Below, piece after piece: positions 4,875 through 11,440 of a DNA stretch of 12,215 nucleotides (its first letter is position 1; each line of letters opens with the position of its first letter). The translations under genes were made by a program, and so were the position numbers. The DNA lies in contig JBDRKQ010000054.1 of the NCBI GenBank assembly GCA_043813895.1, positions 1-12,215 of the forward strand, given 5' to 3'. The notes below the pieces were generated by a model. The model was not told the DNA's origin. It saw only the letters and a list, made by a program, of their open reading frames with translations, and ran no database searches. This stretch comes from CAZTAR01 sp043813895. Its GTDB lineage: Bacteria; Planctomycetota; Phycisphaerae; UBA1845; UTPLA1.

Positions 4875-6359
4875 CTAGGACTGGCCGGGCGCCAGTTGCT
4901 TCCGGAACTCCAGGAGTGTCTTCCAGGCGGGCTTCGGAGCCAGATCCTGCGTCAGCAGACCGTCGCCCCCCCCACCCTCACTGTCCGCCAGGGTATGCCA
5001 GGCGACGGTATCCACTTGCGGCTTCGAGAACGCGATCTGGTAGAAGTTGCGAACCCACTCCGCCTGAACATCCGGCGTCCACGCTTTGCCCCAACAACCT
5101 GCGGGGCCGCCCCCGCCGGCAGACGGAACGCCCGTTGCCGTCACGTGGAGCGGCTTGCCCAGGTTCGCGAATCGGTCCAACATTGCAGAGACGTGCAACA
5201 TGTCGCGGACATAGCGTCTCGAGAGTCGATCCGTCCCCTCACCGGCATCGTCTCCGCCAAACCGCAGATCGAGCCCAAACGCGTCGAAGTTGATGCCGCT
5301 TTCCACGACCATTTCGGCATAGAGCAGCGGCGGAATGGTCTTGGGATCATGGGCGTAGTACTCTCCCCAAGGCAGCACGATTCCGAGGATTGCCTTGCTG
5401 CGAGGCGACATTTGCTTGACCAGCGCCGCAGTCGTCCTGGTCAGATCCATGATTTGCTCGAAGCTGAGGCCGAACGGGTTGTGCGCGTGCAGACCGCTGA
5501 TGACCTCCCAGGCGCGCACGTGTGCGCCGAACTGCCTGAGCACGTATTTGATCTGCCTGATGACTCGTTCGCGCAACCCCTCGTAGTCTCGAGCCCAACT
5601 CCGGAGCCACTCAGGCAGGTAGGCCTTATCAAATGACAACAGGGCGCGTCCCCAGATCGGCATCTTGCTCTTCCGCAACAACTGAAGGCACTGTTCGAGT
5701 GGCTCGGGCTGATACTTCGACTCCCGCGGCTCGATGAGCCGCCAATTGAACGGCAGTGACGCGAAGTCGAATGCCTCCGCCAGGCGCGGGAGCTGGTTTC
5801 GAATGCCGGGCAAGTCATGCACGATACAGCCAAGCGGACGCTTGACGATCTTCCGCACTTCAATCCGCCTTTGAAGGATCAACTCGGCGTGAAAGACGCT
5901 GATCGCCTCGGCTACTTCGACGCTGGCGGCGATGGCGGCGTCCCCGAGTCTCGCCGATTCGACCTTGTCCGCCGCTGTCATCGCGTCGACGAGCAGGGCT
6001 TTTGCCTGGTCAACCCGCTCGTACAGTGCCTGCGCCTCCACGAAGTCGTAGAGCCCCCAGTCCTCCCGCTTCTGACTGATCCGCATCAATTCGCCGCGGG
6101 CCAACTCGACGTGCAGGTTGTACGGGGCCTTCCGTTCCACGAGCCGGGTCGTTTCGAGCATGAGGTGACCTCGCCCCGGCACGGGCCACATCAGGGCCAG
6201 CGCCGCGGTGCCGCGGGCACGCGGTTCGCAAACGACCTCGCCGTTCGCGAATGAGATGGCCGCCCGCAGAGGGACGCGGTCCGAGCCCAGTAGATGCGCG
6301 CCCTCGACATCCACCTTCTTCGCCGGCACACCGTTCTCAAACACCTTGAAGCGAAACAT
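4875..6359 (-). CDS. GH10 xylanase-like protein, predicted catalytically inactive
   Basis: The 494-residue protein has an N-terminal region of its own (1 to about 170, beta-rich then helical) and a C-terminal half that follows the glycoside hydrolase 10 TIM barrel. FNWRLIEP (204-211) matches the 'KWExIEP' strand, GRALLSFDKAYLPEWL (237-252) the 'GHxLVWHxQxPxWL' block, AWEVISG (283-289) the acid/base block WDVVNE, INFDAFGLDLRFG (356-368) the 'IDGIGLQxH' block, PLHVTATGV (403-411) the nucleophile block 'ITELDV', and TVAWHTLADSEGG to LAPKPAWKTL (451-480) the family's C-terminal strand and helix. The acid/base Glu is glycine (G289), the nucleophile Glu is alanine (A408), and the usual subsite histidines are also missing. 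There is no signal peptide, which is odd for a xylanase. Hydrolysis is therefore unlikely; sugar binding, another chemistry or a structural role are open. The gene stands alone, with repeat-filled gaps on both sides. Confidence 0.85.
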   Translation of the reverse strand: MFRFKVFENGVPAKKVDVEGAHLLGSDRVPLRAAISFANGEVVCEPRARGTAALALMWPVPGRGHLMLETTRLVERKAPYNLHVELARGELMRISQKREDWGLYDFVEAQALYERVDQAKALLVDAMTAADKVESARLGDAAIAASVEVAEAISVFHAELILQRRIEVRKIVKRPLGCIVHDLPGIRNQLPRLAEAFDFASLPFNWRLIEPRESKYQPEPLEQCLQLLRKSKMPIWGRALLSFDKAYLPEWLRSWARDYEGLRERVIRQIKYVLRQFGAHVRAWEVISGLHAHNPFGLSFEQIMDLTRTTAALVKQMSPRSKAILGIVLPWGEYYAHDPKTIPPLLYAEMVVESGINFDAFGLDLRFGGDDAGEGTDRLSRRYVRDMLHVSAMLDRFANLGKPLHVTATGVPSAGGGGPAGCWGKAWTPDVQAEWVRNFYQIAFSKPQVDTVAWHTLADSEGGGGDGLLTQDLAPKPAWKTLLEFRKQLAPGQS

Positions 6360-6386
6360 GCCCTGCCAACTCTCCGTGGTGCGGTT

Positions 6387-6414
6387 ATCAGCTTTCAGCC
6401 ATCAGTTTTCAGTT
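6387..6414. repeat. Imperfect 14-nt tandem repeat
   Basis: ATCAGCTTTCAGCC (6387-6400) and ATCAGTTTTCAGTT (6401-6414) match at 11 of 14 positions. All three differences are C/T transitions. Similar low-complexity 'TCAGCTTTCAG' strings are, from memory, common between genes in several planctomycetes. Confidence 0.6.
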
Positions 6415-6431
6415 CTCTCGTGGGGTAACAT

Positions 6432-6468
6432 GGGTATGTGAGGCCGCCATCGGCGGCCGAGCCTACCC
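6432..6468. repeat. Nested palindrome (hairpin) in intergenic DNA
   Basis: The core GGCCGCC (6442-6448), ATC loop and GGCGGCC (6452-6458) is a perfect 7-bp stem. Outside it GGGTA (6432-6436) pairs with TACCC (6464-6468). The arms flanking the core are not paired. No T-run follows on either strand, so a REP-like element is more likely than a terminator. Confidence 0.55.
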
Positions 6469-6488
6469 GTGTCTCTGCTCATCACGCC

Positions 6489-6534
6489 CACGTTTCCGCT
6501 TTTCGGCCTTCCACGTTTCGGCTTTTCAGCATTT
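6489..6534. repeat. Imperfect 23-nt tandem repeat
   Basis: Two adjacent units, 6489-6511 and 6512-6534, each begin CACGTTTC and share the core GCTTTTC. They match at 19 of 23 positions. Confidence 0.6.
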
Positions 6535-6606
6535 TCTCATCATACTCGCGTGGCATCCTCGCACACAAGAGCGAGATCGGGCGACTGCATCATGCGACTC
6601 TCATGC

Positions 6607-6969
6607 CTACCTGTTGCTTTGCAACGGCCGCCACATATATGCCGATAAGTCCACTTTCCCATTCGCGTCGAAGACTACGCCCTCGTTTTCCAGGAGTCGC
6701 CGCTGTTCGTGGCCCCCGGGGCCGCCCCTCTCGCTGATCCGTCCCGAGGCGCTAATGACCCGATGCCACGGAACGCCAGCGGACAATGGCGAATCGCGAA
6801 GAATCCGCCCCACCATCCTCGCGCAGCGTGGCATGTCAGCCGCATCCGCTACACGACCGTAGGTGCAGACGAATCCCGGCGGAATCCGGCGCACCACCGT
6901 GAGCACTCTCAGATGAGAGTCTGCTGGTCTGTCCGACCGCATGCGATGATGGTCTGTTGCTGCAGCCAT
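6607..6969 (-). CDS. Alkyltransferase-like (ATL) DNA lesion-recognition protein
   Basis: The 120-residue protein is the DNA-binding domain of O6-alkylguanine-DNA alkyltransferase without its catalytic cysteine. PWHRVI (67-72) replaces the PCHRV active site, with W68 in the cysteine position, which defines the ATL (Atl1/YbaZ) group. IPPGFVCTYGRVA (29-41) is the helix-turn-helix lead-in and CARMVGRIL (49-57) carries the conserved arginine. GRISERGGPGGHEQRRLLENEGV is the usual C-terminal part. Family members cannot transfer alkyl groups; they flip and mark O6-alkylguanine for nucleotide excision repair. Here the first 17 or so residues are extra and poorly structured, so a later start (M10) is possible, although GGGGAG (complement of 6979-6984) supports ATG 6969. 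It follows the dehydrogenase gene by 36 bases and is probably in its operon. Confidence 0.92.
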   Translation of the reverse strand: MAAATDHHRMRSDRPADSHLRVLTVVRRIPPGFVCTYGRVADAADMPRCARMVGRILRDSPLSAGVPWHRVISASGRISERGGPGGHEQRRLLENEGVVFDANGKVDLSAYMWRPLQSNR

Positions 6970-7005
6970 CTCAGCGAACTCCCCGCACAGTGATGCGCGC
7001 GAGCC

Positions 7006-7971
7006 TCAGGGGATAACCGGATCCAGAGCCGGTTCGCCGCGAAGCACGGCGACGACGTTGCTCGCCGCGATCTGCGCCATTCGCGAACGAGTTGCCACCG
7101 TGGCAGAACCAATATGCGGCAAGAGCACGGCATTCCCCACTTCGAGCAGTTCCCGCGGGACATGGGGCTCGCTCCGGTACACGTCCAGACCCGCTCCGGC
7201 AATCCGGCTCCTCTGTAGGGCTTCAATCAGGGCCGATTCGTCCACGACGGCCCCACGCGAGGTGTTGATCAGAATGGCGCTGCGTTTCATGGCCCGCAAC
7301 GCCTTGTCGTCGAGCAGCATCCGCGTGGATTCGGTCAAGGGGATATGGAGCGACACGAAATCGCTGGACCGCAGGAGTTCGAGCAGGCTGACCCGTCCGG
7401 CGCCCATGCCGTCGAGGAGGTCATTCGTCTCGGGATCGGCGTAGAGCACCTTCATGGAAAAGCCCGAGGCCCTCCGGGCGACGGCGGTCCCGATCCTGCC
7501 GGCCCCGACGATGCCGAGGGTCTTCCCGTGGATGTCCGCCCCGAGGAAATCCAACATGCCCCAACCCCGCCAGGCCCCCGCGCGAAGGTGGCGTTCCGCC
7601 TCGCCGAGTCGGCGGGCGGTGGCCAGCATCAAGGCCCAGGTCAAGTCAGCGGTGGCTTCGGTCAGCACGTCCGGCGTGTTTGTGACAGTGATGCCGAGCC
7701 GCTGGGCGGCCCGAATGTCGATGTTGTCGAAACCGACGGCACAGTTGGCGAAGACCTTGCACCTCGGCGCGGCGGCCGCGAGCACGGCCTCGTCGACGGT
7801 GTCGGAGATTTGGCAGATGACGGCGTCGTGTTGCCCGGCTTTCTCTCGGAGTTCCTCCGGCCGGAGGGCTCGGGCGAGAGGGTTCATTCGCACGGACAGG
7901 CCGGATGCGGCGAGCAGGGCGATCCCGGCTTCCGGTATCGAGCGTGTGATGAAGACTGATTTGCCCGGCAA
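7006..7971 (-). CDS. D-2-hydroxyacid dehydrogenase (glyoxylate/hydroxypyruvate reductase-like)
   Basis: This is a 321-residue cytoplasmic NAD(P)-dependent enzyme that interconverts a 2-oxoacid and its D-2-hydroxyacid. The catalytic triad of the family is present: R239 in NTSRGAVVDE, E268 in DVYRSEP and H286 in LLPHIGSAT. The dinucleotide fold shows GIVGAGRIG (153-161), and D179 at the end of the next strand suggests NAD rather than NADP. ANCAVGFDNID (75-85) is the usual substrate-side loop. The nearest known types are glyoxylate/hydroxypyruvate reductases, but substrate cannot be read from sequence. The start is TTG 7971 (MPGKSVFITR), fixed by GGAGG eight bases upstream; no ATG is available near the N-terminus. 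The ATL gene follows by 36 bases. Confidence 0.93.
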   Translation of the reverse strand: MPGKSVFITRSIPEAGIALLAASGLSVRMNPLARALRPEELREKAGQHDAVICQISDTVDEAVLAAAAPRCKVFANCAVGFDNIDIRAAQRLGITVTNTPDVLTEATADLTWALMLATARRLGEAERHLRAGAWRGWGMLDFLGADIHGKTLGIVGAGRIGTAVARRASGFSMKVLYADPETNDLLDGMGAGRVSLLELLRSSDFVSLHIPLTESTRMLLDDKALRAMKRSAILINTSRGAVVDESALIEALQRSRIAGAGLDVYRSEPHVPRELLEVGNAVLLPHIGSATVATRSRMAQIAASNVVAVLRGEPALDPVIP

Positions 7972-7979
7972 GGCTGCCG

Positions 7980-7984
7980 CCTCC
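7980..7984 (-). promoter_or_regulatory. Ribosome-binding site fixing a TTG start
   Basis: GGAGG on the minus strand lies eight bases before TTG 7971. It explains the rare start codon of the dehydrogenase. Confidence 0.65.
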
Positions 7985-8062
7985 GTTTGGGAACGCCCGG
8001 CGGCAAACCGCAGGGCCGCGAATGTCTCGGGTAAAGTGCTGGCTCACATGCTACGGCCGATG

Positions 8063-8068
8063 TATATT
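8063..8068 (+). promoter_or_regulatory. Possible -10 element for cdaA-cdaR
   Basis: TATATT stands out as an AT-rich island in the 176-nt divergent gap, 79 bases before cdaA. No convincing -35 box lies at the right distance, so this is only a possible promoter. Confidence 0.2.
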
Positions 8069-8147
8069 AGTGTCCAGTGGGGCTACCGCTGCCGGGCGGC
8101 CGGCCCATCACGCAACGTGTCTCGCTCCTCAGACGGGTTCGTAACAC

Positions 8148-8963
8148 ATGTTGGATCAGGTGCTCGACGCTCTTCGGGAGATATACACACGGCGCGGATG
8201 GGCCGACATCATCGAGTTGCTCGTGATCGGAATCGGTGTGTACGCGTCCATGCGATTCCTCCGGGGGACGCGTGGGGCCCGGATCTTGCGGGGGTTTACC
8301 CTGCTTCTCGTCGGGGGCACGTTGGTCGTTTTCCTTGCGGCGAATCTCCTGGAACTGGAGCGCATCAAGGTGCTCTACCCGACCTTTGTGGGCGCGCTGT
8401 TTCTTATTGCCCTGGTAGCGTTTCAGCCGGAATTGCGCCGCGCATTGATCAGACTCGGCGCCGCCTCGTGGTTTGTCGGAACCAAGAAGGAAGTGGACCG
8501 GCTGATCGAGGAGGTCGTCAAGGCGGCGACGTACCTTGCGAAGAACAAGATCGGCGCGATCATGGCTTTCGAGCGGTCGACCGAGTTCGGAGCACTGGTG
8601 GAATCCGGCTGCACGCTCGACGCGGAAGTTTCGGAGGAGTTGCTCACGACGATCTTCTGGCCCGGCTCCTCCCTGCACGACATGGGCGTCGTGATCTCGC
8701 AGGGCCGCGTGGCGGCGGCAGCGGTCCAGTTCCCGCTCGCCGAGTCCACGGACGATCTCGACCCTTCGTTCGGGTCCAGGCACCGCGCGGCACTGGGGAT
8801 CTCACAAGAATCCGACGCGATCGTTCTGATCATCAGCGAAGAGACCGGGAACATCACCATTGTGGAGCACGGGACGATGCGTAGGTTTCTAACGCCGGAC
8901 TCTCTCCGGCAGCTCCTCAAGGAGAAGTTAGGCCGGCAAACGCCGGAACCGGAGGATTCTTGA
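8148..8963 (+). CDS. cdaA: Membrane diadenylate cyclase CdaA with an altered DGA motif
   Basis: CdaA joins two ATP into cyclic di-AMP at the inner face of the cytoplasmic membrane. The 271-residue protein has the standard layout: three transmembrane helices (about 19-38, 48-68 and 74-93), a short linker, then a DisA_N cyclase domain (about 100-250). The second active-site motif is intact as SRHRAALGISQESDA, with RHR at 211-213, followed by IISEETG. The first motif, normally LHDGAVII, reads LHDMGVVI (176-183): the metal-binding Asp (D178) is kept but Gly-Ala is replaced by Met-Gly. This could be a lineage variant or could weaken catalysis. The ATG start has no SD. cdaR follows after 22 bases, as in the cdaA-cdaR operons of Firmicutes, but no glmM follows here. 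Confidence 0.93.
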   Translation: MLDQVLDALREIYTRRGWADIIELLVIGIGVYASMRFLRGTRGARILRGFTLLLVGGTLVVFLAANLLELERIKVLYPTFVGALFLIALVAFQPELRRALIRLGAASWFVGTKKEVDRLIEEVVKAATYLAKNKIGAIMAFERSTEFGALVESGCTLDAEVSEELLTTIFWPGSSLHDMGVVISQGRVAAAAVQFPLAESTDDLDPSFGSRHRAALGISQESDAIVLIISEETGNITIVEHGTMRRFLTPDSLRQLLKEKLGRQTPEPEDS

Positions 8964-8985
8964 GGACACAGGACGGCTGGCAGAC

Positions 8986-10011
8986 ATGACCGAACAACTG
9001 TGGAAGAAAGTCAAGTCAGCGGCGGTGGTGATCACCCTGACCGTCTTCATTTGGCTGGTGGCGGATCAGGGCGTGCGCGAAGAGAAATCGTTTCCGATCT
9101 CGGTCCGGTTGAATAGCGACACCTCTGAGCGTTATGCCTCATTCGCCGAGCCGCCCTATCAGATAGCAATGCACGTTCTGTTCGAGGGCCGTCGCAGACA
9201 ACTTCGGGCCTTCGAGGATCTGCTCAAGTCCAAAGCACTCCTCGATGCAAATGTGAACGAGACGCAACTGCCCGGTTCTGAGCCTCGGTCGGTTTCCACC
9301 GAGAGAGATGTGCTCTATCAGGTTAAGGAAGTCCGTCAGGCCGGCCTGGTAGTCAAGTCCGTGTCGCCGGAAACAGCCTTGGTCTTGATCGACACATACC
9401 AGTCGGTCCCCAACGTGGTTGTCGAGCCCGACTACGGAGACTTGCGCGTGGTCGCCGAGGTCTCGCCGAAACGGCTCTCCGTGAGGCTTCCCCGCTTTGC
9501 CGCCAGACGATTGGAAGTGGACCCGGCGTTTCGACCGGATGTCGAACAGCGCATCCGCGAGGTGTGCCGCGCGGACAACACATTCGAGATATCCGTTCCG
9601 GTGACATTCGAGTGCGACGGCCTTGATCCCGAGAAGCCGGCACAGATTACGCCCGCGAGCGAGATCACGATCAGCGGCCGTATCGAGTCTCTCTCCGAGA
9701 CCCGGCGCAAGGGGCCGATCCAGATTACGTGGTCGATCCCGGACGAGGTCCAAAGCCGATACACCATCGTACCCCGGTCGGGCCAAAGCTTTCGCTGCGA
9801 TATCGAACTGAGAGGCCCGCGCGGCCAGGTCGAACAACTACCGCTCGACACGATCCGCGGCTTTGTCGACGTCATGGCTGCGGATGAGCCCAACAAGGAA
9901 ATCACGCGCTCCGTGCAGTTCGTTCTTCCGGAGGGCTTCTCTATGGCTTCGGATCCGTCGCTGCACGAGATCATGTTCACGCTTGTTCCCAGAGCACCGG
10001 CGGGCGGCTGA
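8986..10011 (+). CDS. cdaR: YbbR-domain protein, CdaR-like partner of CdaA
   Basis: The 341-residue protein has one N-terminal transmembrane segment (about 11-27, AAVVITLTVFIWLVADQ) after a short basic start. The rest is a beta-rich extracytoplasmic part of the YbbR type, with repeated strands such as SFPISVRLN, VVAEVSPKRLSVRLP, NTFEISVPVTFECDG and GPIQITWSIPDE. In Firmicutes, CdaR binds CdaA through its membrane segment and modulates c-di-AMP synthesis from outside the membrane; the same role is inferred from the gene order. The sequence itself is weakly conserved, as is usual for YbbR proteins. It lies 22 bases after cdaA and must be in the same operon. No strong SD is seen, so coupling to cdaA is likely. 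Confidence 0.85.
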   Translation: MTEQLWKKVKSAAVVITLTVFIWLVADQGVREEKSFPISVRLNSDTSERYASFAEPPYQIAMHVLFEGRRRQLRAFEDLLKSKALLDANVNETQLPGSEPRSVSTERDVLYQVKEVRQAGLVVKSVSPETALVLIDTYQSVPNVVVEPDYGDLRVVAEVSPKRLSVRLPRFAARRLEVDPAFRPDVEQRIREVCRADNTFEISVPVTFECDGLDPEKPAQITPASEITISGRIESLSETRRKGPIQITWSIPDEVQSRYTIVPRSGQSFRCDIELRGPRGQVEQLPLDTIRGFVDVMAADEPNKEITRSVQFVLPEGFSMASDPSLHEIMFTLVPRAPAGG

Positions 10012-10276
10012 ATCGGGCCGTTCCATGTCGCCCGGATCGCTTCAATCAAAGCTGAGCGGTGGCGCCCCGTTGTCGCGACCGCGTACACGACGCCCTTGAC
10101 GGATCATGGGGGGCTCGTCGCGTTCGTCACACGTCCCATTCGGTCCGAGGAATACCATGGCACTTGACAAGAAGGGGCCTCGGACGGACATTGCAGTGTC
10201 AGGCCGCACTCGACCGCCCACGGGTTCGTGGGGAGCGCCGGTGCGGTGGGGGCCTATATCCCCGGAGGAGGCAAGC
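10012..10276. other. Intergenic region between cdaR and the aminotransferase gene
   Basis: No gene, clear terminator or strong promoter was found in these 265 nt. An in-frame ATG at 10157 with GAGGA (10147-10151) before it would add 40 residues to the aminotransferase, but those residues do not resemble the family. The gap suggests that a new transcription unit starts after cdaR. Confidence 0.5.
10264..10271 (+). promoter_or_regulatory. Strong ribosome-binding site of the aminotransferase gene
   Basis: GGAGGAGG ends five bases before ATG 10277. It selects this start over in-frame ATGs at 10106 and 10157. Confidence 0.8.
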
Positions 10277-11440
10277 ATGGCAGTCCCGCTGTTGGACCTG
10301 AAGGCTCAGTTGAAATCGCTGGACGCGGAGATCAAGAACGCTGTCTGCGAAGTCATTGATTCCACGCGATACATCATGGGCCCGAAAGTAGAGGAGCTGG
10401 AGGAGAAGATCGCCGAGTACGTCGGCGCGCGTTATGCGGTGGGCGTCAGCTCGGGGACCGACGCGCTCCTGGTTTCGCTCATGGCAATCGGCGTCGGCCC
10501 CGGTGATCTTGTCCTGACCACGCCGTACTCCTTCTTCGCCACGGCCGGCGTCGTCACCCGACTGAGCGCGACGCCCGTCTTCGTGGACATTGATCCCGAC
10601 ACCTACAACATGGACCCCGGTGCACTGCGGGACTGGTTTGCGCGTGAGGGCGGCCGGCGCGATCGAGTCAAGGCAATCATTCCCGTTCACCTGTACGGGC
10701 AGTGCGCCGACATGGACCCAATCCTCGAAGTCGCACGGCGATACGATATTCCCGTGATCGAGGATGCGGCCCAGGCAATCGGCGCCCGATACCCGAGCGG
10801 TTCGGGGGTGCGCAAGGCCGGCACCATGGGGATGATGGGGTGCTTTTCATTCTTCCCGAGCAAGAACCTCGGTGGCATCGGCGACGGCGGAATGGTCGTG
10901 ACGCACGACGAGGGCACGGCGAAACTGTTGAAGCAGCTTCGCAATCATGGCGCGGAGCCCAAGTATTATCACCCGCTAATCGGCGGGAACTTCCGGCTCG
11001 ACCCGATCCAGGCGGCGGTTTTACTCGTCAAGCTGCCGCATCTCGACAAGTGGCACGCGATGCGGCAACAAAACGCCGCCTACTATGATGAGCACCTCGA
11101 TATCCAAGATGCCAAGAAACCCGTCATCGCATACGAACGGGCGTATCACATCTACAACCAGTACGTCGTTTCGACGCCGGACCGGCGCGATGAACTCCGA
11201 AATGCGCTGAACGAGGCCGGGATCGGTAACGAGGTCTATTACCCCATTGCGTTCCACATGCAGGAATGTTTCCAGGACTTGGGTTACTCTGCCGGCGACT
11301 TCCCGCACAGCGAGCACGCGGCCTCTCATACGATTGCCCTGCCGATTTACCCGGAACTCACCACGGATATGCAGGACGAAGTCATCCATACAACGAGGCA
11401 GTTCTATGGGCAAGCACGTCTGTGTCATCGGGGCCGGTAG
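10277..11440 (+). CDS. DegT/DnrJ/EryC1 (WecE-type) PLP sugar aminotransferase
   Basis: These enzymes move an amino group, usually from glutamate, to a keto-sugar nucleotide, using pyridoxal phosphate. The 387-residue protein opens with VPLLDLKAQ, the family's usual N-terminus, which supports the ATG with the strong SD. Visible hallmarks are GVSSGTDAL (phosphate-binding loop), IPVHLYGQCADMDPI, EDAAQAIGA with D163 contacting the PLP ring, and FFPSKNLGGIGDGG with the Schiff-base lysine K196. The C-terminal part has QYVVSTPDRRDEL and EVYYPIAFHMQ. Together with the overlapping dehydrogenase it resembles the WlbA-WlbC/WbpB-WbpE pairs that build 3-amino sugars on UDP-GlcNAc-derived uronates for O-antigen or other surface glycans; the exact sugar is inferred. 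The final nine residues (about QARLCHRGR) arise from the 35-base overlap with the next gene. Confidence 0.95.
   Translation: MAVPLLDLKAQLKSLDAEIKNAVCEVIDSTRYIMGPKVEELEEKIAEYVGARYAVGVSSGTDALLVSLMAIGVGPGDLVLTTPYSFFATAGVVTRLSATPVFVDIDPDTYNMDPGALRDWFAREGGRRDRVKAIIPVHLYGQCADMDPILEVARRYDIPVIEDAAQAIGARYPSGSGVRKAGTMGMMGCFSFFPSKNLGGIGDGGMVVTHDEGTAKLLKQLRNHGAEPKYYHPLIGGNFRLDPIQAAVLLVKLPHLDKWHAMRQQNAAYYDEHLDIQDAKKPVIAYERAYHIYNQYVVSTPDRRDELRNALNEAGIGNEVYYPIAFHMQECFQDLGYSAGDFPHSEHAASHTIALPIYPELTTDMQDEVIHTTRQFYGQARLCHRGR

Larger units (their letters stand above)
6360..6606. other. Repeat-rich intergenic region upstream of the GH10-like gene
   Basis: Several unrelated repeats are packed into 247 nt: a 14-nt tandem (6387-6414), a nested hairpin (6432-6468), a 23-nt tandem (6489-6534) and a 13-nt imperfect pair (6581-6606). 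No ORF with a recognisable product is present. Any promoter of the GH10-like gene must lie among these repeats; none was identified. Confidence 0.65.

Noticed and set aside
6442..6458. GGCCGCC/GGCGGCC hairpin as an intrinsic terminator for the ATL gene
   Set aside because: No T-run on either strand, and it is about 150 bases from the stop; a REP-like repeat fits better.
6387..6534. CRISPR array
   Set aside because: Units are 14 and 23 nt, directly tandem without spacers, and imperfect; no cas genes are nearby.
7454..8884. 476-codon plus-strand frame
   Set aside because: It is antisense to the dehydrogenase and out of frame with cdaA; its length is due to high GC only.
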